A stretch of DNA of 64,000 nt, from contig JAKLGK010000011.1 of assembly GCA_022710725.1 (NCBI GenBank), positions 62,001 through 126,000 on the forward strand. Direction: 5' to 3'. The position numbers and the translations under genes were made by a program. Origin of the DNA: Verrucomicrobiota bacterium. Its GTDB lineage: Bacteria; Verrucomicrobiota; Kiritimatiellia; CAIQIC01; JAGNIJ01. This document shows positions 34,139 to 43,614 of the stretch, one piece after another. Position 1 is the stretch's first letter. Each line of letters begins with the position of its first letter. The notes beneath the pieces were generated by a model, which saw nothing but the letters and a program-made list of their open reading frames with translations, ran no database searches and was not told the DNA's origin.

Positions 34139-36217
34139 ATGCCGCAGGACGCGACACAGCCAACCGGGGAAACGCAGGACCGTGATCCGGCGGGCTCGCC
34201 GGACGCCGGGGCCCTGGGCGGGCGCATTCGGCGCGCGTGGGAGCGCATCCCCGCCCGCTTCAAGAAAGCGTTCGCCCTGGCGTTCGGTGTCAACGTCCTC
34301 GTTTTCGCGTACCTCCTCCTTCAGCATCCCCTCGGCAACCACGACATCTCCCGGCTGCCCTGGGTCGAGTACCGCAACCAGGTTTCGGTGGGGCGCTGGT
34401 TCTGCTTCTTCCTCTACCTGCTCGTGGGGCACGCCCAGCTGCCGGTCGTCAACCAGCTCTGGGCCATCGTGTTCCACGTTTCGAGCGGCATGGCGGCCGC
34501 CGTCTACTGGCGGCGGGCGGGCGGCGCGTACCCGCTGACGGTCGCGGCGCTGATGGCCTCCCTCGTGCCGTTTGTTCTTGCGTACTTCTATTACAGCTAC
34601 CAGTCGCTCTGCTTCGGGGCGGCGCAGTTGCTGGCCATCGGGGGACTGATCGCGGCGGCGCGGGCCACCCGAAGCGGCGTGGCGCTGGGAGCGCTGCTGA
34701 TCATGTGCGCCCTCGCCTCCTACCAGCCGGCCCTGAACGTCGCCGCGGTCGCCTTGATGCTGCGCGCGCTGCTGGCGCTGTCGGACAGCCGCGCCCGGGG
34801 TGAGACGCCCGCCATGGGCCGATTCCTCCGGACAACCCTCGGCCCCGGCGCCCTCGCCCTCATCGCCGGCGGCGTCCTGTACCGGTTGAGCCTGGCCCTC
34901 TGCCGTTGGCTCGGGCTGATCGAGTGGAACGCCTACCAGCTCCGCGAAGCGTCCCTGGGGCACCTGCCCTCGCGCCTGGCGCGCAGCCTGGAGGCGGCGT
35001 TCGCTCACCTGGTCATTCCCCAGCCGTACATGCTCTGGCCGGTCAAATTGATCCTGCTCGCGCTGCTCGTCATGGCCGCGTGGGTCGCGCTCCGCCGGCT
35101 CGGGACGGGGCCCGGGACGCGGGCGCAGCGCATCCGGTACACGGCCTGGGGCCTGCTCCTGCTCCTCGGCGCGATCTGGGCCACGAAGAGTATCTTCGCG
35201 GTGAGCCCGATCCGCTTCTATTATGCCTTCCGTCTCGCGGGCGGGCTCACGCTCCTGTATCTGTTCGGCGCGCTGCTGGCGATGGAGGCGCCGAGTCCGC
35301 GGGGGCGCAGCCTCGCCGCCGCGCTCGCGGGCGCCGCCCTGCTCCTCTTCGCGCACCAGGACCTCGTGCACTCGGGCCTGATGGTGCGCAGCAACCAGCA
35401 CGACCTGCAGATGGCCAACCGGATCCTCGACCGGATCGAGACGCTGCCCGGCCTGGACGCCGATGAGACCTACAACCTGATCGTGATCGGCGACTTGCCG
35501 CGCTACGCGATGCAGCGGTACACCGAGCGCACGCGGCGGTTCGAAGAGCCGGCCGACTACATGGACGAGCACTCTATGGTCCCGCCGTGGGAGCCCGAAC
35601 TCGTTTTCGCCATGCTCGGGTCGTCGGTGTCCCTGCAAACCCCCGGGAGGGACCGGATCCAGGACGTCCGGCGGCAGCAGGGTTACCGGTACGCCCTGCA
35701 GCACGCGGCCTGGCCCGCGAAGGACTCGGTGGCCCTGCTGGACGGCGACCTGGTCGTGGTCGTCCTGGAGGGAGACGTCGCCGAACTGGCCAAGGGCTAC
35801 GCCCAACTCGCGCGCCGGCTGCGTTCCGTGGACGATTCGGATTCCGCCCGCGTCGCGGCCGTGCACGCGGACATCGAGGAGCGGCTCGGGCAGTTGTACA
35901 CGCGCCTGGAATACCGGGCCGGGCGAAAACTGGGCTGGATCGAACGGCAGGCGGCGGCCACGCAGGCCGGGTGGGAGGAAGCCGCGGCCGACGGGGCGCA
36001 GCCGGATCCGGGAATCGAGCGCCTGCTGCAGCAAGTCGACGAGGGCATCCGGTCCGCCCGGGCCCGGCTCGATTCGACCATGGCCCATACCAACGCGAGC
36101 ACGGCCGTCCGGCTCGAGACGCTGCAGGAACTCTGCAACGAAGTCCTGCCGCCCTTGCAGCGCGCCCTCCGTCATGCGCGGGAAAGCAACCGCCCGGCCC
36201 TTCACGACGGCGGCTGA
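34139..36217 (+). CDS. Polytopic membrane protein, glucosyltransferase GtrII-like
   Basis: A 692-residue protein. After a Gly/Asp-rich N-terminus, roughly residues 45-430 hold about ten membrane helices (ALAFGVNVLVFAYLLL is the first). HDISRLPWVEYR after helix 1 contains an acidic loop like that of GT-C-fold glycosyltransferases using lipid-linked sugars. The C-terminal third is soluble, helical and charged. Assignment to the GtrII-like family is tentative. The ATG is preceded by GGAGGAG at an unusually long distance (about 16 bases). A TTG start further upstream coincides with the -35 hexamer and is rejected. Confidence 0.6.
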   Translation: MPQDATQPTGETQDRDPAGSPDAGALGGRIRRAWERIPARFKKAFALAFGVNVLVFAYLLLQHPLGNHDISRLPWVEYRNQVSVGRWFCFFLYLLVGHAQLPVVNQLWAIVFHVSSGMAAAVYWRRAGGAYPLTVAALMASLVPFVLAYFYYSYQSLCFGAAQLLAIGGLIAAARATRSGVALGALLIMCALASYQPALNVAAVALMLRALLALSDSRARGETPAMGRFLRTTLGPGALALIAGGVLYRLSLALCRWLGLIEWNAYQLREASLGHLPSRLARSLEAAFAHLVIPQPYMLWPVKLILLALLVMAAWVALRRLGTGPGTRAQRIRYTAWGLLLLLGAIWATKSIFAVSPIRFYYAFRLAGGLTLLYLFGALLAMEAPSPRGRSLAAALAGAALLLFAHQDLVHSGLMVRSNQHDLQMANRILDRIETLPGLDADETYNLIVIGDLPRYAMQRYTERTRRFEEPADYMDEHSMVPPWEPELVFAMLGSSVSLQTPGRDRIQDVRRQQGYRYALQHAAWPAKDSVALLDGDLVVVVLEGDVAELAKGYAQLARRLRSVDDSDSARVAAVHADIEERLGQLYTRLEYRAGRKLGWIERQAAATQAGWEEAAADGAQPDPGIERLLQQVDEGIRSARARLDSTMAHTNASTAVRLETLQELCNEVLPPLQRALRHARESNRPALHDGG

Positions 36218-36248
36218 ACCGCAGGGCGGACGCTCGCCGCCCGGCGGT

Positions 36249-37025
36249 TCAGGACTTGGCGCAATGCCGGGCCACGAAGGCGCGGGTGATGTCGCCGAGG
36301 CGGGGATCGAGGATGGCGTAGGCCTTGTTCCGGATGGCCGGCGGGACGCCGCCGTAGAAGGCCTCGGCGATGCCGCCCGTGATGCAGGCCAGCGTGTCCG
36401 TGTCGCCGCCCAGCGAGACGGCGGTGCGGATCGCGTCCTCGAAGTCGGTCGAATCAAGGAAAGCCCGGATCGCCTGCGGGACGGTCTCCTGGCAGGTCTC
36501 GTTGAACGCGTAGGCCGGCCGGATCTCGTCCACGTGCCGGCTCAAGTCGTAGCCGAAGTTATCCTCCACGTACGCCCGGATGTCGTCCTTCGTCCTTCCC
36601 GCGCGCCCGAGGAAGATCGCGGCGGCCGTGGCCTGCCCGCCCTTGATGCCCTCCGGGTGGTTGTGCGTCACCGCCGTGAACTCGCGGGCCTTGTCGAGCA
36701 CCTCCTCCAGCGTGTCATAGGCCCAGCCCGCGGGGCTGATCCGCATCGCGGCCCCGTTGCCGAAGCTGTGGTACGGCTTGGAATCCTCGCTGCTCGCCCA
36801 GCGCGCGAACCCGCCGCCGTACCCGCGCTTCGGGTAGAGCAGGAAGAATTTCTTCAGGTTCTGTGCGTAGGGCGTGCCGGTGAGGATCGCGTCCGCCAGC
36901 GCCACGGTCAGCACGCTGTCGTCGGTGAAGAAGCACTGCGGCGAGAACAACGGAAACTGCTTGGTCTTGATGTTGTTCCACTCGTAGACCGAGCCGATGA
37001 TGTCCCCCGCCAGCGCGCCGAGCAT
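36249..37025 (-). CDS. ADP-ribosylglycohydrolase (DraG family)
   Basis: A 258-residue all-helical hydrolase that removes ADP-ribose from proteins or small molecules. It has the paired metal-binding motifs: FFTDDSVLTVALADA near the N-terminus and SLGGDTDTLACITGGIAEAF near the C-terminus. GNGAAMRISPAGW and VTHNHPEG fit the family. It has a strong AAAGGAGGG ribosome-binding site. No ADP-ribosyltransferase is seen in the window, so the target is unknown. Confidence 0.88.
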   Translation of the reverse strand: MLGALAGDIIGSVYEWNNIKTKQFPLFSPQCFFTDDSVLTVALADAILTGTPYAQNLKKFFLLYPKRGYGGGFARWASSEDSKPYHSFGNGAAMRISPAGWAYDTLEEVLDKAREFTAVTHNHPEGIKGGQATAAAIFLGRAGRTKDDIRAYVEDNFGYDLSRHVDEIRPAYAFNETCQETVPQAIRAFLDSTDFEDAIRTAVSLGGDTDTLACITGGIAEAFYGGVPPAIRNKAYAILDPRLGDITRAFVARHCAKS

Positions 37026-37193
37026 GATCGTCCCTCCTTTTTGTTATGTATACGACTCTCCCCTGCGCTTGGAAAGACGCTTCACCGCGCGCCCGGCCGG
37101 ATCACGCGGGGGAATGGGGAGGAAACCACGGAGGGGAGACGGAAAAAGGAGGGAGAGAGTCCTTTCCCGGCACGGTCCGCGGGCTGTACGGCC

Positions 37194-38138
37194 TCACGGC
37201 AGCGAGATGTTGAAGCCCATGAACTGGGCCGCGAGGAACAGCGCGTAGAGCGCGATCATCACCACCGCCTCCGACCGCACGAACCGGCGGCCGGTGGTGA
37301 CGAACATCTGCAGGAGCACGCCCGCGACGATCGTCAGCGGCAGATCGCGCTGCACGATGATCGGCTCGACGGACAGCGGCAGCGCCAGGCACAGGGCGCC
37401 CGCCGCGGCGAGCGCGGTGAAGATGTTCGAGGCGTAGATCTCGCCCAGCGTTACGTCGGCCTGCCGGTGGATCACCGCGCCCAGCGCGATCGCCAGCTCG
37501 GGCAGCGAGGTCCCGAACGCGTAGAACGTCACGCCGATCAGCAGGTCGCTCATGCCCAGCCGCCGCGCCATGACGGTGCCGTGCTCCACGATCCAGCTCG
37601 AGCCGAGGATGATCAGCCCCACCCCGCCCAGGAAAAAGACGATGTCGATCCATGGCCGCGCGACCCCGGCCGGCGCTGCGTGCTGGCGCTCGCGCCGCGC
37701 CTCCACCAGCGTTCCGTGGAAAAAAGGCACGTAGGCCGCCAGCAGGATCAGCCCGTCCAGCCGGCTGATCCGCCCGTCCATCGCCAGCACGAGCATCAGG
37801 GCCGCGGAAAGGATCATCCAGCTCGACTCCCGCTCGCGGATCGCCGGGCCGACGACGATCGGGCGCCACAGGGCGCAGAGGCCGGCGACGAACGTCAGGG
37901 TGACGAAATTCGAGCCGACGATGTTGCCCACCGCGGCGGCGGCCTGCCCGCGCAGGGCGGCGAAGAACGACACGCAGAACTCGGGCAGCGAGGTCATCAC
38001 GGCGACCAGCAGGATGGTCACCACCAGCGGCGAGACGCGCAGCCACGCCGCCAGCGTCGGGATGCGCCGCAGCACCATCTCCGTGCCGACCCACAGCAGC
38101 GCGATGCCCAGCACAAAGAGAAGGATGGACAGGATCAT
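37194..38138 (-). CDS. Sodium/calcium exchanger family (CaCA/YrbG) protein
   Basis: A 314-residue membrane protein with about ten helices and the two alpha repeats of cation/Ca2+ exchangers: MTSLPEFCVSFFAALRGQ with GNIVGSNFVTLTF, and GTSLPELAIALGAVIHRQ with GEIYASNIFTALAA. It probably exchanges Na+ or H+ for Ca2+ or a similar divalent ion at the inner membrane. It is transcribed in the same direction as the ion-channel-like gene upstream (38232). Confidence 0.88.
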   Translation of the reverse strand: MILSILLFVLGIALLWVGTEMVLRRIPTLAAWLRVSPLVVTILLVAVMTSLPEFCVSFFAALRGQAAAAVGNIVGSNFVTLTFVAGLCALWRPIVVGPAIRERESSWMILSAALMLVLAMDGRISRLDGLILLAAYVPFFHGTLVEARRERQHAAPAGVARPWIDIVFFLGGVGLIILGSSWIVEHGTVMARRLGMSDLLIGVTFYAFGTSLPELAIALGAVIHRQADVTLGEIYASNIFTALAAAGALCLALPLSVEPIIVQRDLPLTIVAGVLLQMFVTTGRRFVRSEAVVMIALYALFLAAQFMGFNISLP

Positions 38139-38231
38139 GCCCGCCTTTCTAGACCAACGGCCACCCGACGGGAAGCAATTAAAAGCGGCCCGCCGGAAGA
38201 GGAATCGGCGTTGATCGAGCCGCCGGTCCGC

Positions 38232-38945
38232 TCACGGGGCGGCGGGCGGCTTGGATTCCTGCATGATGGCGTTGGCCATGCTGCCGGCGAAGATGCCGAT
38301 GAACGCGATGCCGAACACCTGGAGGATGCCGGCGAGCAGGCGCCCGAGGCCCGTCGCGGGCTGGAAATCCACGTAGGCGACGTTGGTGAACATGTTCAGC
38401 GACCACCAGAGGCTGTTCTGGAAGGTCGCGAAATGCTCGCTATGGCGCGACTCCGCGGCAAAGGCCGCGACGGCGCCGAGCAGGACGATCACGGCCGCGA
38501 CGGCCACGAGCGAGCCGGCCTGCGACCGGCGGTACACGCGGGCGATGAAGCCGGACACCCGGCGCAGCCGGAGCCCCACGCTCACGACCCGCAGCAGCCG
38601 GATCGCGCGGACCAGGCGCAGCAGACGGACGCCTCGGACCAGCGAGATGCCGCCCAGGCCCGTGATCATCCCGCCGGTGATCGGGATCATGCTCGGCAAT
38701 TCCCACCAGCGCCGGGCCAGGAAGGCCCGGAAATTGCCGGCCCGCCGGGCGGACAGCACGAACTCCGCGATGAAGACCACGACGATCCCGAGGTCCACGT
38801 AGTCGAGGGCCGTCATGCCGGGCGCGGCCCCGGCCTGCCCCAGCTGGTAGAGGCCGATGCCGATGCTCACCAGCGCGAGCGCCGACATCCACAGGTCGCG
38901 CTTGAATTCCCGGTAGGATTCGTCCTGGTTTGTTGCGGGGTCCAT
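38232..38945 (-). CDS. Voltage-gated-type ion channel with atypical selectivity filter
   Basis: A 237-residue six-helix channel subunit. A voltage-sensor-like S4 is visible (SLVRGVRLLRLVRAIRLLRV), followed by two pore helices. The pore loop reads SLWWSLNMFTNVAYVDFQPATG where potassium channels have TVGYGD. The frame is intact and the surroundings are conserved, so the altered filter is real in this sequence. It may conduct something other than K+ or be non-conducting. Its neighbour is a CaCA exchanger. Confidence 0.8.
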   Translation of the reverse strand: MDPATNQDESYREFKRDLWMSALALVSIGIGLYQLGQAGAAPGMTALDYVDLGIVVVFIAEFVLSARRAGNFRAFLARRWWELPSMIPITGGMITGLGGISLVRGVRLLRLVRAIRLLRVVSVGLRLRRVSGFIARVYRRSQAGSLVAVAAVIVLLGAVAAFAAESRHSEHFATFQNSLWWSLNMFTNVAYVDFQPATGLGRLLAGILQVFGIAFIGIFAGSMANAIMQESKPPAAP

Positions 38946-39008
38946 GAGTGGTTGCCGCGCTTATACCGGATTCGCGGCGGCGGTTGAAGCCGGAAAAGGA
39001 CCAGCGCT

Positions 39009-41690
39009 TTACGGCCCGACCAGGCGCACCCGGTAGAACACGCGGGACTCGCCGGCCGCCGGGTCGGTCGCGCCGCACACGCCGCCCGTCGCCGTCAGCG
39101 GGCCGGGCAGATCCAGCCATACGCCGCCCGGGGCGAGGTCGGTCCGGTACTGGATCCGGTACTGCCGGCCGGGCACGGACTCGAATTGCAGGTCGCACGC
39201 GCCGTCCCGCGGGACGGGCCGGAGCATGACCAGCGCGCTGGCGGGGTCGGCCGCGTCGGTGCCGGCCAGGGTCTCGTGCAGGTCGGTCATGCCGTCCAGG
39301 TCCGAATCCGCGCCGGGCAACCCGACGCGGCGGCCGGTCAGCGTGACGAAATGGAACCCGAAATTGCCGTACGCGTCCAGCTCGCCGGCCGCGGATTCGC
39401 CGAGAAAACGGGCGGAGAGATAGCGGTCGTTCCCCGAGACGCTGTCGCTGGCGATCACGCCCGACACGTGCAGCGAGCCCAGCGAGGCGGCGCCCAACGC
39501 GGCGTTCAGGCTGGTCCACGGGATCGCGACTTCCCAGCGATCGGTCAGCCGGTTGGCGTCGTCATCGGACGTCCCCGTCGGCGTCGCGCCGCTGCCGTCG
39601 AACTGCGACAACCGGGCGCCGGGCACGGGCTGGAACATCGCCGCGCCGGAGGACAGGTAGAACACGCCTTGCCCGAAATCGTAGCCGTTCCCGAGGTTGA
39701 AATGCGGAAAGGCGCCGTCGCCGTACTCGTCGCCCAGCACGATGGCCACGTTTGCCGCGGGGGCAAACCCCAGGTTGTGGAGCCGGTCCAGCCCGGCCGG
39801 CGCGCCGCGCAGGTTCCACAGGTTCGCCACGCCGTCCGCCAGCGATCCGACCGACAGGAACAGGATCATGCCGTTGTTGTCCCCGGACAGGTCGCATCCC
39901 GTCGCACCGAGGTAGAGGTTCGTCGCGTCGGCATTGACGTACACGCTGCCGAAATTCCCGAAGCCGGCGGCCGCCGAGGTTGTGAGCGCGCCGCCCGAGG
40001 GATCGAGGTCGAGGGATTCCCCGGCGCTGTTCTGGCCCGTGGCGGAACGTTCCGCGATCGCGGGCGAGCCGGGCGCGCACTGGACGGGCGCGAGGGCCAC
40101 GGGAAACGCGGATCGGATCGTCAGCGACCAGTCAGCGCCGCTGTTGTCGTCCCACAACCCCTGCCCGTCGGTGAAGGCGAAGTCCAGCCGGCGCGCGCCG
40201 TCTGGAACCTCGATGGCGCAGGTCCAGGCCAAATCGCCCTCCCGCGTCATGGCCAGGTCGCGCACTTCCTGCCAGCCGTCCCGACCGATGTGAATCTGGA
40301 GCGCGGCCGCTTCTCGGAAGGCGTTGGTACCGGGGGCATAGCGGAGCGTGATCGTCGTGTTCTCCGCGGGATCGCCGGGCGAGACGCCGACCGAGCCGGC
40401 CGGGTATGTCAGGTTCGCCCCCGGCCGGACCTTGGACAGCCGCCCGGCGAGCCGGGTCCAGACCGTGACGGAACCCGACGGATTCCGGACGCGGTTGGGC
40501 GCCGGCCACTCGAGCGCCCGCGCGGCGGAGAGGTATTCCTCCACCTCGCCCATCGTCGCGTACCAGACGTCGCCGCGGTCGCCCAGCGTGGCGCAGAGCG
40601 CGTCCATGTACGCCCAGCTGTTGTTGGAGAGGTTGTAGTCCAGCTCGTAGCTGTGGCCCCAGATGAAAAGCAGGGCCATCCGTTCCTCCGCGCGCGCCGC
40701 GAACGCCTCGGCCAGGCCCTGCGCGGCCGAATGATGGCAGGTCGGGTGCCACTTGAGCGGGTTCGGAGGGAAGTACTCGAGGGTGTACGAGTCCAGCGTC
40801 GTCCGCGCGCTCTTCACGCCCAGGCCGGCCAGCAGGGAGATCACGCGGTTGTTGAACGCGCCGAAGGGGTACGAGAGGCTGCGGATCGTGTACCCGGCGG
40901 CCGCCCCCAGCGTGGCGCGGTCCGTCCCGACCTCCCACTGCACGCCGCCGTCGTCGAGGCCGTCGAGGTACGGATGGTGGACGGTATGCGAGGAGACCTC
41001 GTGCCCGGCGTACAGCGACGGGATTTCGGCGGTCGTGACGAACGTGTCGGAATTCAGCGAGCCGGAATTGAGGTGAAACGTGCCGCGGATCCCGTGCGCG
41101 TTGAAGATCCCGACCAGGCCGCGGTCCTGCACGTGGCCGTCGTCGTAGCTCATCACCAGGGCCTTGCACCGGCCACCGGGAAACGCGAAGCAGGCCGGGT
41201 CCAGGGCCGGGACCTCGCGCTCCGCCACCCCGTTCACGCGCACGGCGCCGGCCTGGTCCACCAGCGTCGGCACGGGCCCCGCGTCGATCTCGACCGTGTT
41301 CGCGGCGCCCTCGACCAGCGCGACGCGGAAGTTGCCGTCGTTGGAATTGAAGTCCGCCTTCACGGCGCGCTCCGACCACGAACCCGGCGCCACGAACTGG
41401 AACGCCGCGTTCGCCCCGTCCGGCTTGTCCGACCAGTCCGAACCGAGCGCCGGCAGCGATCCGACGTCCGCGAACGTGTACACCAGGCGGCCCCCCGTCA
41501 CCGTCGCCAGGGTCGAGTTGTTGTTCCAGCCGTTGAGCGTCCCCGCGAGCGCCACCGACCGGCCCTCGGCCGTCGAACCGGAGGGCGGCAGGTTGGTGAT
41601 GGTGATGGTCAGGCTGGTCCCCGCGGCGCGATTTGCGAACAGCAGCCAGACCGGGAGCAGCCAGGGCAGGCCGGGCAGGAAGTGTTTCAT
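39009..41690 (-). CDS. Secreted polysaccharide deacetylase with carbohydrate-binding-type modules
   Basis: An 893-residue exported protein. After the signal peptide (LPVWLLFANRAAG) comes a starch-binding-like beta domain (about 27-145), then a NodB-type deacetylase domain (about 170-390) with ALVMSYDDGHVQD, GTFHLNSG and SSHTVHHPYLD supplying the Asp and His metal ligands, then a beta-rich region and a CBM9-like domain (about 560-790). DSDLDGMTDLHETLAG is a calcium-binding repeat, and the end module (QYRIQYRTDL ... VFYRVRLVGP) is shared with the proteins at 20072 and 43615. Likely an N- or O-deacetylase of a cell-surface or environmental polysaccharide. AGGGTGG supports the ATG at 41690. Confidence 0.8.
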   Translation of the reverse strand: MKHFLPGLPWLLPVWLLFANRAAGTSLTITITNLPPSGSTAEGRSVALAGTLNGWNNNSTLATVTGGRLVYTFADVGSLPALGSDWSDKPDGANAAFQFVAPGSWSERAVKADFNSNDGNFRVALVEGAANTVEIDAGPVPTLVDQAGAVRVNGVAEREVPALDPACFAFPGGRCKALVMSYDDGHVQDRGLVGIFNAHGIRGTFHLNSGSLNSDTFVTTAEIPSLYAGHEVSSHTVHHPYLDGLDDGGVQWEVGTDRATLGAAAGYTIRSLSYPFGAFNNRVISLLAGLGVKSARTTLDSYTLEYFPPNPLKWHPTCHHSAAQGLAEAFAARAEERMALLFIWGHSYELDYNLSNNSWAYMDALCATLGDRGDVWYATMGEVEEYLSAARALEWPAPNRVRNPSGSVTVWTRLAGRLSKVRPGANLTYPAGSVGVSPGDPAENTTITLRYAPGTNAFREAAALQIHIGRDGWQEVRDLAMTREGDLAWTCAIEVPDGARRLDFAFTDGQGLWDDNSGADWSLTIRSAFPVALAPVQCAPGSPAIAERSATGQNSAGESLDLDPSGGALTTSAAAGFGNFGSVYVNADATNLYLGATGCDLSGDNNGMILFLSVGSLADGVANLWNLRGAPAGLDRLHNLGFAPAANVAIVLGDEYGDGAFPHFNLGNGYDFGQGVFYLSSGAAMFQPVPGARLSQFDGSGATPTGTSDDDANRLTDRWEVAIPWTSLNAALGAASLGSLHVSGVIASDSVSGNDRYLSARFLGESAAGELDAYGNFGFHFVTLTGRRVGLPGADSDLDGMTDLHETLAGTDAADPASALVMLRPVPRDGACDLQFESVPGRQYRIQYRTDLAPGGVWLDLPGPLTATGGVCGATDPAAGESRVFYRVRLVGP

Positions 41691-41747
41691 GCGCGCCACC
41701 CTACGCCCGCACGGGAAATGCGTCAGTGACGTGCATCACCGAATAGG

Positions 41748-42461
41748 TCAGAACGGCGCGTCGCGATACTGGATGCTGGCGGCCAGGTCCTTGTCCCGCA
41801 CCACCCGGTCCAGCCAGGCGCGGTCAATGATCGGGTAGCCGCGGTTGAAGTCCACGACCCCTTCGGCCTTGAGCCGCGCGAACAGGCGCGTGACATGCTC
41901 GCGGCTCAAGTTCAGGAGCGACGCGACTTCAGGCTGATGCAACTTTTTGCGGATGAATATTTTGCCCATCCTGTTTTCTCCGCACTCGCCGCTCAAGGCC
42001 TGAAGGTACAGGGCCAGATCGTTGAGCCCGCTGCCGCGCGCGGCCTTGTCCACGAGGTAGCGCGCGATCTTCGAGAGGGCCCGCACGACCTGTACCCGGA
42101 AGGCGGGCACGGCCAGGAACCGGCGGACGAAATCATCCCGGCCGATTTCGAGGAGAATGCAGGCCGTCGCGGCGCCGGCGCTGGTGTAGTAGGTCTCGAG
42201 CATCGCCTCGCCGAAGCCGAACATCTCCCCCGCCCGGACTACGGCCAGCCGCACCGGCTCGCGCGTGCCGTCACCCAGCTTGTGGAGGACCACCTCGCCC
42301 TTCAAGACCGCGTGGATTTTCCGGGACCCCTCGCCCTCGTTGTAGATCGGCTGAAACTTGCGATACGAAACGCGGCGGCACAACGGCGCGAGGTCGCGGA
42401 GCTCCTGCTCCGTGCAGCCGGCGAAGAACTCGATCGCCTTAAGATCCGCCGGGTCCGCCAT
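41748..42461 (-). CDS. Crp/Fnr-family transcriptional regulator
   Basis: A 237-residue regulator. The cyclic-nucleotide-binding-type beta roll (about 10-125: IEFFAGCTEQELRDLAPL, RKIHAVLKGEVVLHKLG, VVRAGEMFGFGEAM) is joined by a dimer helix to a winged helix-turn-helix (KKLHQPEVASLLNLSREHVT). It has no Fnr-like N-terminal cysteine cluster, and the cAMP-contacting residues are not clear, so the signal is unknown. GGAGCG supports the start at 42461. It overlaps the yceH gene by 23 bases. Confidence 0.88.
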   Translation of the reverse strand: MADPADLKAIEFFAGCTEQELRDLAPLCRRVSYRKFQPIYNEGEGSRKIHAVLKGEVVLHKLGDGTREPVRLAVVRAGEMFGFGEAMLETYYTSAGAATACILLEIGRDDFVRRFLAVPAFRVQVVRALSKIARYLVDKAARGSGLNDLALYLQALSGECGENRMGKIFIRKKLHQPEVASLLNLSREHVTRLFARLKAEGVVDFNRGYPIIDRAWLDRVVRDKDLAASIQYRDAPF

Positions 42462-43140
42462 CGGGCGCTCCTTCAGCCGGGAGTGGCCCCTTGAGTTCGG
42501 CCACCTGCCGGCGCAGGTCCGCCACCTCGGCACGGAGCGACTCGACCTCGGCCCGGAGTTGCGCGAGCGGATCCGCTTCCGGGGTTCCCTCGATCGAGGC
42601 TGGTTCGGGTGGCGGCGCGGCGACGGCTTCGGGCGCGGCCGGCGCTCCACCGAGGAGGTGGGCAAAGCGCTGCTCCTTGTGCCCGGTCTGGCGCGGCAGT
42701 TTCACGACGAGCGGACCCTGCGGCCGCTCGGACAGGCCCTGGAGCACGGCCTCGACTTCGGCCTGGTCGGCGAATGGATGGAGCCGCGCGGCGTGGGCGC
42801 GGAGTTGGGCCGCCGTCTGCGGGCCACGGAGCATCAGCTCGCCCATCACGGCCATGTCCTTGCTGTCCAGACCGATGGTTTCGACGAGCAATTGCCGGAA
42901 TTTCGGCACGCGGTTGGACGTCCCCGTGACCATGGCGACGAGGCGCTTGTCCCGGAGGCCCTCCAGCAGGCTGTCGGTCATGCGATCGTCGAGGGCCACG
43001 ACCGGGAAGCGGTTGGACTTCTGGTTGCAGGCGTTGGTCAGGGCGTTGAGCGAGAGCGGGTAGTACTCCGGCGTCGTGATTTCCTTCTCGATCAGCGCGC
43101 CGAGGATACGGACCTCGTCGGACGTCAGCGGCGGTTGCAT
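42439..43140 (-). CDS. yceH: YceH/DUF480 family protein
   Basis: A 233-residue protein of two winged-helix domains. The family opening LTSDEVRILGALIEKEITTP, EYYPLSLNALTNACNQKSNR and MTGTSNRVPKFRQLL-type segments are visible. The C-terminus has an Ala/Pro linker and a heptad-like coiled coil (LAQLRAEVESLRAEVADLRR). The function of the family is unknown. It is translationally coupled with the Crp-type regulator downstream. Confidence 0.88.
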   Translation of the reverse strand: MQPPLTSDEVRILGALIEKEITTPEYYPLSLNALTNACNQKSNRFPVVALDDRMTDSLLEGLRDKRLVAMVTGTSNRVPKFRQLLVETIGLDSKDMAVMGELMLRGPQTAAQLRAHAARLHPFADQAEVEAVLQGLSERPQGPLVVKLPRQTGHKEQRFAHLLGGAPAAPEAVAAPPPEPASIEGTPEADPLAQLRAEVESLRAEVADLRRQVAELKGPLPAEGAPDGGPGGS

Positions 43141-43186
43141 GCGTCCATCTTGTCACGAACGCCGGCGGATGACAAGGCGGGCCGCG

Positions 43187-43570
43187 TCAGTTCAGCGCGA
43201 CGATCCCGGCGTTCAGGTACGTGGCGAACAGGACCCAGAGCAGGTACGGCGCGAGGAGCGCGGCGGCGAGGCGGCTGGCGCGGCGGAAGAGCAGGATGAC
43301 CGCGACGAGCGACACGTCGAGCAGCACGATGTCCGCGAGCGCCAGGCCGGGACGCTGCAACCCGAAAAAGAGGGGCGACCACGCGAAATTGGTCAGCAGG
43401 TGAAACGCGAGGACCACCGTGGTCACGAGCCGGCCTTGGAGCGGGCGAGCCCGGTAGTAGACGACGATCGAAACGGCGATGAGCGTGTAGAGGATCGTCC
43501 AGGCCGGGCCAAAAACCCACGAAGGCGGCGTCAGCGGCGGCAGGGTCAGCGAGGCGTACCAGGCGTTCAT
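43187..43570 (-). CDS. tspO: TspO/MBR-like protein, N-terminally short
   Basis: A 127-residue membrane protein with the TspO pattern: WYASLTLPPLTPPSWVFGPA, LYTLIAVSIVVYYR, HLLTNFAWSPLFFGLQRPGL and LWVLFATYLN. TspO proteins bind porphyrins or related ligands in a five-helix fold of about 155 residues. Here the first helix is missing, as the protein starts at the WYA motif. The continuous upstream frame does not encode a convincing helix 1, so this is a short variant or truncation. Confidence 0.75.
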   Translation of the reverse strand: MNAWYASLTLPPLTPPSWVFGPAWTILYTLIAVSIVVYYRARPLQGRLVTTVVLAFHLLTNFAWSPLFFGLQRPGLALADIVLLDVSLVAVILLFRRASRLAAALLAPYLLWVLFATYLNAGIVALN

Positions 43571-43614
43571 GGCGCATACCATACACCGCGACGGGCCGGG
43601 GGCAAGGGAAGGGT

